Shown here: piece after piece, positions 9,120 through 16,781 of the stretch
Layout: each line of letters opens with the position of its first letter
Numbering within the stretch: position 1 is the stretch's first letter
Source: DATLXH01 sp035576005
Lineage (GTDB): Bacteria > Acidobacteriota > Thermoanaerobaculia > Gp7-AA8
Assembly: GCA_035576005.1 (NCBI GenBank)
Contig: DATLXH010000108.1
Coordinates: 1 to 39,433 of the forward strand
Reading direction: 5' to 3'
Length of the DNA stretch: 39,433 nucleotides
Position numbers and translations under genes: made by a program
The notes under the pieces: generated by a model
The model's input: the letters and a program-made list of their open reading frames with translations, nothing else
Databases searched by the model: none
Told to the model about the DNA's origin: nothing

Positions 9120-9632
9120 ATGCCCTCGACACATAGCAGCCTTCACATTCACATCGTATTTAGCACGAAGGACCGTGTTCCCTTCATCGACGCTGAGTGG
9201 CGGAGCGATCTCCACGCCTTCCTTGGTGGCTGTCTGAAGCGACTCGACGCGTTTCCGCAGGAGATCGGCGGTGTCGCCGACCATGTTCACCTCCTCATCG
9301 GGATCAAACCAGTCCATTCCATTGCAGACCTGGTGAGGGAGGGCAAACGAATCTCGTCGGAACGCATCAAGGATCAATTTGGCGTGAGGAAGTTTGCGTG
9401 GCAGGAGGGATATGGAGCGTTCTCGGTGAGCAAATCAGCCGTACCGTCGGTTCGAAAGTACATTCGGGAACAGGAGAAACATCACCGCAGGAGAACGTTC
9501 CAGGAGGAGTACACGGAGTTTCTCGAAAAGCACAATGTCGAGTACGACGAACGCTATCTCTGGTCAGAACTACGCGACCCCATCCGGGGTCGAACTGTCT
9601 TTCGCCAACGCATACCGGTGGTCGCTCGCTGA
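9120..9632 (+). CDS. REP-associated tyrosine (Y1) transposase
   Basis: The 170-residue product belongs to the Y1 HUH transposase superfamily, which cuts and joins single-stranded DNA at hairpins. The N-terminal strand LHIHIVFSTKDRVPFI is typical, the metal-binding HUH motif is DHVHLLIG, and the probable catalytic Tyr lies in VRKYIREQEKHH. The start at 9120 gives the standard MPSTHSSLHIHIVFSTK beginning; in-frame upstream starts would only add sequence encoded near the left repeat. The final residues IPVVAR and the stop are encoded by the right inverted repeat. No accessory gene is present. Whether it moves the whole unit or only its REPs cannot be told. Confidence 0.9.
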   Translation: MPSTHSSLHIHIVFSTKDRVPFIDAEWRSDLHAFLGGCLKRLDAFPQEIGGVADHVHLLIGIKPVHSIADLVREGKRISSERIKDQFGVRKFAWQEGYGAFSVSKSAVPSVRKYIREQEKHHRRRTFQEEYTEFLEKHNVEYDERYLWSELRDPIRGRTVFRQRIPVVAR

Positions 9633-9673
9633 CGCTCGCACCACCGGCTACCCTACGAGCCCCCTCCGGGGCC
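9615..9673 (-). repeat. Right REP-like repeat of the transposase unit
   Basis: This is the inverted copy of 9005-9064, with CCGGTGGT and ACCACCGG arms, then GGCTACCCTACGAG and CCCCCTCCGGGGCC. Its first 18 bases overlap the transposase coding end. Confidence 0.9.
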
Positions 9674-9851
9674 TAGATCCGCGAGATAAAGCTAGCGCGT
9701 ATGCCCCTTGCGGGTGGGGCTAAACGATGTCGGGTTCGGCGGCTGCGAGGAACTTGAGTTCTAACAACCACTCAGTTGCAATCTTGCGCGGAATGGTGGC
9801 GTGAGAGCGGTACCTTCCAGCGTTCCACGCTATTCATGCTCTACCGATGTC

Positions 9852-11414
9852 CTACTCGCCTCCGCTCATTGTCATCTGCGGAAGCGACAGCAGGAACCCC
9901 GAGGGGTACATCACAAAGCCGTCGAGCTCCTTCTGCATCACAGCCACGTTCGTCTGGTTGTAGAGCGAAACATACGGCAGCTCATCGGCCACGATCTTCT
10001 GCACTTCGCTGTACGCCTCTTTCCGTTTCGCACGGTCGAAGGTCGAGCGTCCCTGCATGATCAGATCGTCGACGCGCTTGTTCAGGAAGAAACCGCGGTT
10101 CTGTCCTTCCGGTGGAAGATTCTTTGAGTGGAAGATGACGTAATAGAAATCAGGATCAGCGATCCCGTTGCGGCTCAGTGAATACATCTGGAAGTTTCCT
10201 TTCCCGATGTCCTCATAGAACGTCCCGAACTCATTCGACTGGATCTCGACTGCGATGCCTGTCTCTTTGAGCATCTGCTGGATCATCTCGGCCCGTTGAT
10301 TCGCCTCGGCGTCAGTTGACGTTTTGAAGACCAGCTTGAACCGCGACTTCGGTCCCTCTCCATCCGGATCGCGATGTCCCGCTTTGTCGAGCAGTGCCTT
10401 CGCCTTGGCGGGATCGTATCCGTGCGTCGTCAGACCTTCGGCACGTGCCCAGTGGCCGACGCCAAAGAGGGTTTCTGTTGGCGTTCCGTATCCGCGCAGC
10501 AGGTCTCGAACGATTCGTTCACGGTCGATCGAGTGGGCGATTGCCTGTCGAACCTCCTTCTTTTTCAGGATCGGATCGCGCAGATTGAAGGCCAGATACT
10601 GGTAAACCGCGCCCGGCTGCTTGACGACACGAAACTCGGGATCCTTATCAAACTGGGCGACGCTGTCGAACGGAATGTTGTTCAACTCGAAGTTGACGGT
10701 TCCCTTGCGCAGCTCGAGCAGCCGCGTGGTCGCATCGGGGATGATGCGGACGACGATGCGCTTGATCTTTGGAGCACCGCCGTGCCATCCATCGAACGCT
10801 TCGAGCTCGACGCGCTCGTCACTCTTGAACTCGACCACTTTGTAAGGCCCCGCACCGATGGGCTTTGTCTTGTACGTTGCCGTATCGGCGCCTTTGGGCA
10901 GGATGCCGAGGGTCAGATTGTCGAGGATGCCGCCGTTGGCCTCTTTCAGACGGAACACCACAGTGTTGGCATCTGGCGCCTCGATTTTCTCGACCGCTGA
11001 ATAGCCAGACTTTTTCGACGACGTGAACGCGGGATCCATCAGTGACTCGTAGGTCCACTTGACGTCAGCCGAAGTCAGCGGCTGGCCGTTTTGAAACTTC
11101 AGGTTTGGGCGGAGGTGGAAAATGATTGTCCGGTCGTCAGGCGTCTCCCACTTTTCGGCCAGATCAGGCGCGTAGTCCATGCCGGGTGTGACTTTGACGA
11201 GACCGCTGTAGATCATGTCGAAGATGCGGCCTGACGCGTTGTCCGCGCCGACGCGAGAGTCGAGATTGGTCGGGCTCGATTGAAAAGGAATGATCAGGGC
11301 GTTATCGCTGGTCGCCCGCCCGCCTTTGGCCCCTTCCTTCGATTCCGAGCCACCACACGCCGCTGCAACGATCGCCAGGGTCGTTATGAGGAGCTTGCCT
11401 CTGTTTCGGTTCAT
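9852..11414 (-). CDS. Peptide-binding lipoprotein (SBP_bac_5, OppA/DppA-like)
   Basis: The 520-residue product is the solute-binding component of a dipeptide/oligopeptide-type ABC importer. The N-terminus MNRNRGKLLITTLAIVAAAC has a short positive region, a hydrophobic core and a lipidation-type Cys20, so it is probably a lipoprotein. Family blocks include DLAEKWETPDDRTIIFHLRP, QPLTSADVKWTYESL, KKKEVRQAIAHSIDRERIV and the C-terminal KEAYSEVQKIVADELPYVSL. The ATG at 11414 is preceded by AAGGAG at five bases; a GTG six bases upstream overlaps that site and is unlikely. No permease or ATPase gene adjoins it, so it is an orphan in this window. The ligand is probably a peptide, but this family also binds nickel, heme and sugars. 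Confidence 0.92.
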   Translation of the reverse strand: MNRNRGKLLITTLAIVAAACGGSESKEGAKGGRATSDNALIIPFQSSPTNLDSRVGADNASGRIFDMIYSGLVKVTPGMDYAPDLAEKWETPDDRTIIFHLRPNLKFQNGQPLTSADVKWTYESLMDPAFTSSKKSGYSAVEKIEAPDANTVVFRLKEANGGILDNLTLGILPKGADTATYKTKPIGAGPYKVVEFKSDERVELEAFDGWHGGAPKIKRIVVRIIPDATTRLLELRKGTVNFELNNIPFDSVAQFDKDPEFRVVKQPGAVYQYLAFNLRDPILKKKEVRQAIAHSIDRERIVRDLLRGYGTPTETLFGVGHWARAEGLTTHGYDPAKAKALLDKAGHRDPDGEGPKSRFKLVFKTSTDAEANQRAEMIQQMLKETGIAVEIQSNEFGTFYEDIGKGNFQMYSLSRNGIADPDFYYVIFHSKNLPPEGQNRGFFLNKRVDDLIMQGRSTFDRAKRKEAYSEVQKIVADELPYVSLYNQTNVAVMQKELDGFVMYPSGFLLSLPQMTMSGGE

Positions 11415-11503
11415 GACCACTCCTTGTCCAGCCGAAGCCGGGTCGATTGTTCAATTGTTCAATTGCTGACTGGAGGCATTTACAAGAGAAGTGCCTAGAA
11501 CGG

Positions 11504-11608
11504 AGAATGCAGAATGCTGAATGCAGAATACGGAAAAAACAGCCGGATCGCTCTTCGCGTATCGATCATTTCTTTTCTTTCTGCATTCTGCATTCAGCAT
11601 TCTGCATT
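11504..11608. repeat. Palindrome of AATGCAGAATGCTG words
   Basis: A left arm (11504-11530, GAATGCAGAATGCTGAATGC...) is the near-perfect reverse complement of a right arm (about 11579-11608, TTCTGCATTCAGCATTC...). About 50 bases of unrelated sequence separate them. The arms consist of iterated AATGC/GAATG words, like the palindrome at 37419-37486. The start and signal-peptide region of the next gene lies inside it. Confidence 0.85.
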
Positions 11609-13685
11609 GTCCTCGCCTCCCCGCGTAATCGTTCTCGGCTTCGATGGGGTCGACGCTCGCTACACAGAGCGGTGGATGAACGAAGGAAAGCTTCCGAACC
11701 TTGCGAAACTGCGAGCCAGCGGGACCTATCGTCCGTTGCGTCCAACCGTGCCGCCGCAGACTCCGGTCTCGTGGTCCACGTTCTCTACCGGCATCGATCC
11801 CGGACGCACCGGCATTTTCGACTTTCTTCGTCGCGACCCGAAGACCTATCTCCCGGAATTCGCTGCGTTCGACGAAACCGTTGAGCCGTTTTTTTTCGGC
11901 GGTCGTAACAAACTGATCGCTGCGGCTGCTGGCTTCGCGCTTACGCTTCTCATCGTAGTCGCCGCTCTCTGGTGGACTCGAACCGGACGGGCTGTTCTAT
12001 TCGGAGCGGCGTCCGTGCTGGCGGTTGGTGCTGCGTTCGGTGCGTACCGCTGGACCGAGAAGAACCTTCCGCTCACCCGGCCGGGCGTGGTCAACCGGCG
12101 TGAGGGCATTCCGATGTGGGAAGTAGCGGGGAGGGCAGGCTTGAAGTCGCAGGTTGTCCACGTTCCGGTGACGTTCCCGGCGAAGGATTACTCAGGCGGT
12201 CACATGCTGGCCGGACTTGGAGTTCCCGACATTTCCGCCCGCGTTGGAAAGCCTTTTTACTTCACCTCCGAGCTCGATTTCCACAAAGGGGGAGCGAACG
12301 AGTTCTCGATCGAAGTCGTTCAGCTCGAGGACAATCGCGGAGTCATCGAAACGAAAGTCGTAGGTCCCCCGAACAAACTTTTTAAAGATCCGCCATTCAT
12401 CTCCCAGCCGATGACGATTACGGTTCGGGAAGACCGCAAGTCGATCGCGATCGCGCTCGGCGGGAAGAGTTTCGCGCTCCAGCCAGGTCAGTGGAGCGAC
12501 TGGGCCGAGTTTACCTTCGCGTTCAACTCCGTGATCAAACTCAAAGGCGTCAGCCGCTTCTATCTTCTTCAATCGCAACCCGAGGTGAAGTTGTATCTGT
12601 CGCCGATCAACTTTGACCCGCGCGCGCTTCCTCCCGGGTTCGACATCTCCGCTCCGTCAGGCTGGGCACCCGAGCTGGCGGAAAAACTCGGCCTCTACAA
12701 AACGATGGGCTGGGCGATCGATACCTGGGCGATCTCTGAAGGATTTGCCAACGAGCAGATGTTCTGGGACGACATGACCTGGACGGTTGCGCAGTACCGC
12801 AAGATGTTCCGGGATTTTTTGAAAACTGACGATGCTCTTTTCATTCAGTGCTTCGAGTTCCCCGACCGCGTAGGTCATGTGCTATGGCGACTGGTCGACC
12901 CGGAGCATCCTGCTTACGACGCAGCCCTCGCAGCAAAATGGGGTGACGGACTGCTGCGCTCCTATCAGCTGATGGATGACATCGTAGGGGAGGCGATGGC
13001 GGCAGCGACGAGCCGCAAGGCCGCACTCATTGTCATGTCAGATCACGGCTTCTCGACGTGGCGAAAGTCGGTCAACTACAACACGTGGCTCGTGCAGAAT
13101 GGATATCTTGCGCTCAAGTCGGGCGTCGAGGCGAAGCCGCGGACGGTGGAGATCCTCTTCGACCAGGGTCAGTTCTGGGAGAACGTCGACTGGTCGCGTA
13201 GCAGGGCATATGCATTGGGACTGGGTGACCTCTACATCAACCTCGCGGGAAGAGAAGCACAAGGAACCGTGCGGCCGGGCCAGGAGTACGAGTCGTTGAA
13301 GCTCGAGCTCAAGGAGCGTCTTGAGGCTATGGTCGATCCGGAGACGAATCAGCGTCCGGTGTCGCGCGTGTTCCTGCGGGAGCACATTTACAAAAAGTTC
13401 GATCCGAATGTGATTCCTGACCTCATCATTACGAACAGTGAAGGCTACCGTGTCTCCTGGCAGACCTCACTGGGCGGAATCCAGAAAGAGCTTTTCGAGA
13501 CGAACAAGCGGACGTGGAGCGGCGACCACTGTTCTCTCGATCCGGAGATCGTCAAGGGGATTTTCTTCTACAACCGCAAGATGACTTCAGACCGCGCTCC
13601 CTACATCGCCGATATTTATCCGACTGTGCTCGACCTTCTGGGACTGAAGGCGCCTTACGAGCTCGACGGCGAGATTCTGCGATGA
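11514..13685 (+). CDS. Alkaline-phosphatase-superfamily phosphodiesterase
   Basis: The 723-residue protein is a type I phosphodiesterase/nucleotide pyrophosphatase-like member of the alkaline phosphatase superfamily. It shows the first metal-site Asp in VIVLGFDGVD (Asp44), the probable nucleophile Thr83 in PPQTPVSWSTFSTG, and the later metal motif VMSDHGFSTW. An insertion at about 130-180 contains two hydrophobic segments, suggesting membrane attachment. The first 35 residues are read through the palindrome at 11504-11608 and resemble a signal peptide (RIALRVSIISFLSAFC). A start at 11514 has GGAG about eight bases upstream, but a later start cannot be excluded. Substrate unknown; phosphodiesters, phosphonates or lipid-linked headgroups are possible. 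Confidence 0.88.
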   Translation: MLNAEYGKNSRIALRVSIISFLSAFCIQHSALSSPPRVIVLGFDGVDARYTERWMNEGKLPNLAKLRASGTYRPLRPTVPPQTPVSWSTFSTGIDPGRTGIFDFLRRDPKTYLPEFAAFDETVEPFFFGGRNKLIAAAAGFALTLLIVVAALWWTRTGRAVLFGAASVLAVGAAFGAYRWTEKNLPLTRPGVVNRREGIPMWEVAGRAGLKSQVVHVPVTFPAKDYSGGHMLAGLGVPDISARVGKPFYFTSELDFHKGGANEFSIEVVQLEDNRGVIETKVVGPPNKLFKDPPFISQPMTITVREDRKSIAIALGGKSFALQPGQWSDWAEFTFAFNSVIKLKGVSRFYLLQSQPEVKLYLSPINFDPRALPPGFDISAPSGWAPELAEKLGLYKTMGWAIDTWAISEGFANEQMFWDDMTWTVAQYRKMFRDFLKTDDALFIQCFEFPDRVGHVLWRLVDPEHPAYDAALAAKWGDGLLRSYQLMDDIVGEAMAAATSRKAALIVMSDHGFSTWRKSVNYNTWLVQNGYLALKSGVEAKPRTVEILFDQGQFWENVDWSRSRAYALGLGDLYINLAGREAQGTVRPGQEYESLKLELKERLEAMVDPETNQRPVSRVFLREHIYKKFDPNVIPDLIITNSEGYRVSWQTSLGGIQKELFETNKRTWSGDHCSLDPEIVKGIFFYNRKMTSDRAPYIADIYPTVLDLLGLKAPYELDGEILR

Positions 13686-13754
13686 GGTCTCGGGGCGGAT
13701 CTTGAAACACTACACCAGGGATCACACGTTCACCACAGCGTCTACGCTTAAAAC

Positions 13755-14936
13755 ATGAACTATAAAAACCTTCTCACACAAGTTGAAAAGACCCTCGAGG
13801 CGATTGACAGCTCTCACGACCCGAAGACCTTGATCTTCCTCGTCGCCGAGACCATCGCCTCGAACTTCCGCGACGAGCTCGGCATTACCGGCGGGCGACT
13901 CTACGCCTGCAATGACGACTGGTTCGAGCTCATCGACCGCTTCGGCGCGGCGCATGAGGGTGAGCTGGGAATCATGGTGCCGAAGTCTTACCGGCCAATC
14001 GAGCTCACGCTGGAGAACGGTGCGGTCGTAATGGAGGCCGACGATCCAGCCGTTGACCCGGTGCTCGAGCAAAAGCTCGGAGCCCGGCGCTTCGCCGCGA
14101 TTGCCGTGGGAGACGAGGACTACATCCTGAGTTTCAGCGTCTCACCACTGTCGAGCCGCGAGGACATCCTCTTTTCGCTCAACCTGATTCGCTATTCGAT
14201 CAATCAGAAACTCCGGGCCGAGCGCTACCACAATCTCATCGCGGAAGCCCAGCGGATTCAGCATTCGATCCTTCCGCAGCGGGTCCCTTCTTACAAGGGA
14301 TTCGACATCTATGGGAAGACCGTACCGGCAGAAATCGTGAGTGGCGACTTTTACGATTACATCCCGATCTCGGACTCGATCCTCGGGATTGCAATTGCCG
14401 ACGGTTCCGGTCACGGACTCCCTGCCGCGCTGGTGGTTCGTGATGTCTACATGGGTCTTCGAATGGCAGCCGATCGTGATTTCAAGATCGTGAGAACCAT
14501 GGAGAAGCTCAACGCCATCATTCACAGAAGCCGCCTCACCACGAAGTTTGTCTCGCTCTTCTACGGCGAGCTGGAGCCCGGGGGAATCCTCATATACTCG
14601 AATGCCGGGCACAATCCTCCATTCGTTCTGCACGGTAAAGAAATCGACCTGCTCAAGAACGGCGGACCCGTCATGGGGCCTACACCCGATGCCACCTATC
14701 TCCGCGGCTACGCAAAGCTCGAGCCGGGAGATGTGCTTTGTCTTTACACCGATGGAATCGTTGAATCGCATAGCAGCACCGAAGAAGAGTTCGGCCTCGA
14801 GCGGCTGGTCAAAGTGGTGAAAGCAAACCGGACGGCGACGGCGCAGGAGATCACGCAGGCAGTTCTCGCAAAAGTCGCGAAGTGGGGATGGGAAGGCGAG
14901 GACGACCGTACGGTTGTGATCGTGAAAGCAGTATGA
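13755..14936 (+). CDS. RsbU/SpoIIE-type PP2C serine phosphatase
   Basis: The 393-residue protein has an N-terminal GAF-like sensory region (about 1-150) and a C-terminal SpoIIE/RsbU phosphatase domain. The linker AEAQRIQHSILPQ is the usual junction helix. Metal-binding motifs are SGDFYDYI and GIAIADGSGHGLPAAL, followed by YSNAGHNPPFVLH, LCLYTDGIVES and the final DDRTVVIVKA. Such enzymes dephosphorylate anti-sigma-factor antagonists in partner-switching pathways. No anti-sigma kinase or STAS-domain antagonist lies next to it, so its partner is elsewhere. All key Asp residues seem present. It follows the phosphodiesterase gene by 70 bases on the same strand. Confidence 0.9.
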   Translation: MNYKNLLTQVEKTLEAIDSSHDPKTLIFLVAETIASNFRDELGITGGRLYACNDDWFELIDRFGAAHEGELGIMVPKSYRPIELTLENGAVVMEADDPAVDPVLEQKLGARRFAAIAVGDEDYILSFSVSPLSSREDILFSLNLIRYSINQKLRAERYHNLIAEAQRIQHSILPQRVPSYKGFDIYGKTVPAEIVSGDFYDYIPISDSILGIAIADGSGHGLPAALVVRDVYMGLRMAADRDFKIVRTMEKLNAIIHRSRLTTKFVSLFYGELEPGGILIYSNAGHNPPFVLHGKEIDLLKNGGPVMGPTPDATYLRGYAKLEPGDVLCLYTDGIVESHSSTEEEFGLERLVKVVKANRTATAQEITQAVLAKVAKWGWEGEDDRTVVIVKAV

Positions 14937-15043
14937 AGAAGAGTGAGGTGATTGTTCAGACTCTCGTCTCCTGAAAGAGAGACCACTGTTCTTGCCCGTC
15001 CGATGTTGTGTCTAACACGCGACGGACTCATGCAATCGATGAC

Positions 15044-15895
15044 ATGTCTGATCCTCTCTACATAAACGGCCGTTTCACGACCACCGATGAAAGAATCATC
15101 GGAGCGGAGGACCGTGGCCTCCAGTTCGGCGACGGCGTCTACGAGGTGTTGAAGTTCAAGAGTCGCACGCCCTTGTTCGCCAACACGCACTTCGTGCGCT
15201 TCGAGCGCGGGCTGACTGCCCTGGGGATCGAGATCCCGTGGAATCTCACGACATTCACAAGCCTTTGCAGCGAGCTGATCTCCCGAGGAAGTATCGAGGA
15301 AGGGATTGTCTACTTCCAGGTCACAAGGGGCGAGGGGGAGCGGACCCATCTCTTTCCGGAGGGGATGAAGCCGACGGCCATCGCGTACACGCGACGAATG
15401 CCGTTTCCCGATGCAGAAAAAAAGGCATCGGGTATCCGGGCAATCTCATTCGACGATCTCCGCTGGCGGCTCTGCCACATCAAATCGACGAATCTTCTCG
15501 GAAGTGTGCTCGCGAAGCAGAAAGCTCGCGAGTCCGGCGCAGTCGAGGCGCTGTTGCACGACGGGGGCGAGATACGCGAAGGCGCGAATTCCTCATTCTT
15601 TGCAGTCAGGGAAGACACACTGCTGACACATCCGCTGACCGAGCGGATCCTCCCCGGCACCGTTCGCGAGAAGGTGCTCATGCTTGCCAGAGATGCCGGG
15701 ATCTGGGTGGAGGAGCGGCCTATCCGTCTGGACGAGCTGCGGGAGCTCGATGAAGCATTCATGACCAGTACGACCCAGGCGGTGATGCCGATCATCGATA
15801 TCGACGGGCACGCCGTGTCCAACGGAAAGCGTGGCATTCTGACAGAAAGACTTCAGCGGCTTTTCGACGATCTCGAGCTGAAGGAGTTTGTCTGA
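15044..15895 (+). CDS. Class IV PLP aminotransferase (D-amino-acid/branched-chain type)
   Basis: The 283-residue product belongs to fold-type IV PLP enzymes, which include D-alanine and branched-chain aminotransferases and ADC lyase. The N-terminus MSDPLYINGRF...EDRGLQFGDGVYEVLK is characteristic. The PLP Lys is in LCHIKSTNLLGSVLAKQKA, the cofactor Glu in GGEIREGANSSFFAV, and the phosphate-binding end in MTSTTQAVMPI. ATG 15044 is chosen by comparison with family N-termini; a GTG at 15008 would add 12 residues. The sequence looks closest to D-amino-acid transaminase, which supplies D-Ala or D-Glu for peptidoglycan, but substrate choice cannot be fixed from motifs alone. Confidence 0.88.
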   Translation: MSDPLYINGRFTTTDERIIGAEDRGLQFGDGVYEVLKFKSRTPLFANTHFVRFERGLTALGIEIPWNLTTFTSLCSELISRGSIEEGIVYFQVTRGEGERTHLFPEGMKPTAIAYTRRMPFPDAEKKASGIRAISFDDLRWRLCHIKSTNLLGSVLAKQKARESGAVEALLHDGGEIREGANSSFFAVREDTLLTHPLTERILPGTVREKVLMLARDAGIWVEERPIRLDELRELDEAFMTSTTQAVMPIIDIDGHAVSNGKRGILTERLQRLFDDLELKEFV

Positions 15896-15932
15896 GCCGG
15901 TTTATTCGCCTGTTTTCAACAAGTTAGGAGAC

Positions 15933-16457
15933 ATGGCAGCTCGATTGAAGCGTCCTGCTCCCATGACCCCATCCTCGGAAAGCGTTCCCCCAACTCTCGG
16001 GCCTGTTCGGGACCGGAGGAAGTCGCGGCGCATTGTGACCTTGCGAAATGCACGGTGGGCGGTGCTTGTCGCAGCGCTGCTTCTCATCATCGTATCGATT
16101 TACTCGGAGATGCGACCTCGCGATGAGAAGGACTTCGGCCGGCTGTACAACAAACGAAAAGTCGATACGACCACGACGGGCGAGCGAAAGCCCCTGGAGG
16201 TCATTCCTGAGGGGTCCATCAACGACGAGACGGCGACCGATCCAATGCTCGTAGGAGGAGCTTCGCGAGAAGGGTATCTCGGGGTGGAGAGAAGCGACAC
16301 AATGGCGACGGGCTCGATGCCCGCAGATCCTGGCACGGTCGCGCCAGCGCCAGCCGTGACAGGAGGCCCGGGCAATCCTCTGCTCGGAAAGAAGAAGGGA
16401 CGGATCAGCATCACCGGAGGCGCGGGCGGGGTCGACATCGAAGTCAGGAAACCGTAG
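15933..16457 (+). CDS. Unknown single-pass membrane protein
   Basis: I do not recognise this protein. It has a basic N-terminus (RDRRKSRRIVTLRNARW), one hydrophobic segment (AVLVAALLLIIVSIYSEM), and a Thr/Pro/Gly-rich extracytoplasmic tail ending in KKKGRISITGGAGGVDIEV. This fits a small envelope protein. ATG 15933 has GGAG two bases upstream, which is short. A TTG at 15888, overlapping the aminotransferase end, would add 15 residues and also has a poor spacing. It directly follows the aminotransferase and probably shares its transcript. The stop abuts the fold-back element that begins at 16456. Confidence 0.65.
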   Translation: MAARLKRPAPMTPSSESVPPTLGPVRDRRKSRRIVTLRNARWAVLVAALLLIIVSIYSEMRPRDEKDFGRLYNKRKVDTTTTGERKPLEVIPEGSINDETATDPMLVGGASREGYLGVERSDTMATGSMPADPGTVAPAPAVTGGPGNPLLGKKKGRISITGGAGGVDIEVRKP

Positions 16458-16618
16458 TGGAGTGTATTTGATGAATTGGTACCAGATGGCGATGGGATCG
16501 GCGACGTGGGCGAGGCGCGGCGACGCAGGAATAGTGGTGACTATGCTGAGGAGTCGCAACGAAGCTCACGGCGGCGGGACCAAGCCAGGTGGTACCAATT
16601 CATCGAATATACTTCACT
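16456..16618. repeat. Fold-back element with conserved inner stem-loop (copy 1)
   Basis: The outer 29-base arms (16456-16484 and 16590-16618, containing GATGAATTGGTACCA) are inverted copies. Their three differences all become G-U pairs in an RNA. Inside, CGTGGGC (16505-16511) pairs with GCTCACG (16564-16570), GCGAC (16520-16524) with GTCGC (16553-16557), and ATAGT (16531-16535) with ACTAT (16540-16544). The internal-loop words GCGAGGCG, GAGGAGT and CAACGAAGC recur in the element at 36260-36444 although its stems differ. It may be a structured RNA or a hairpin-mobilised repeat. Confidence 0.85.
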
Positions 16619-16692
16619 AGGTCGTGGGGTGCGGCGATCATGCGGTATGCAGGATGAGAGTCCAGACGGCGCGCGCGAAGTCGATCGCTGGA

Positions 16693-16741
16693 CTTAACCC
16701 GCATTTCTCACGAAAAAGGTCTGTGAGAAATGCGGGTTAAG
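16693..16741. repeat. Solo hairpin of the CCCGCATTTCTCAC type
   Basis: TTAACCCGCATTTCTCAC is followed after 11 bases by its perfect reverse complement, an 18-base stem. The arm shares CCCGCATTTCTCAC with the end of the element at 36260. This looks like a minimal derivative with no inner core. It lies about 40 bases before the phosphohexomutase start and would make a strong hairpin in a transcript running into that gene. Confidence 0.9.
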
Positions 16742-16781
16742 ACAACTCGCGTGAGCCGGCGAGCTACAATCGCCTTTTGAA

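Larger units (their letters stand above)
9005..9673 (+). mobile_element. REP-flanked Y1 transposase unit (RAYT/IS200-like)
   Basis: A single transposase gene sits between two nearly identical inverted REP-like repeats of about 60 bases. This matches the organisation of RAYT-REP units and, more distantly, IS200/IS605 elements. The right repeat supplies the last codons and the stop of the transposase. No second gene (TnpB) is present. The high identity of the two repeats suggests recent activity or recent arrival. Confidence 0.85.
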
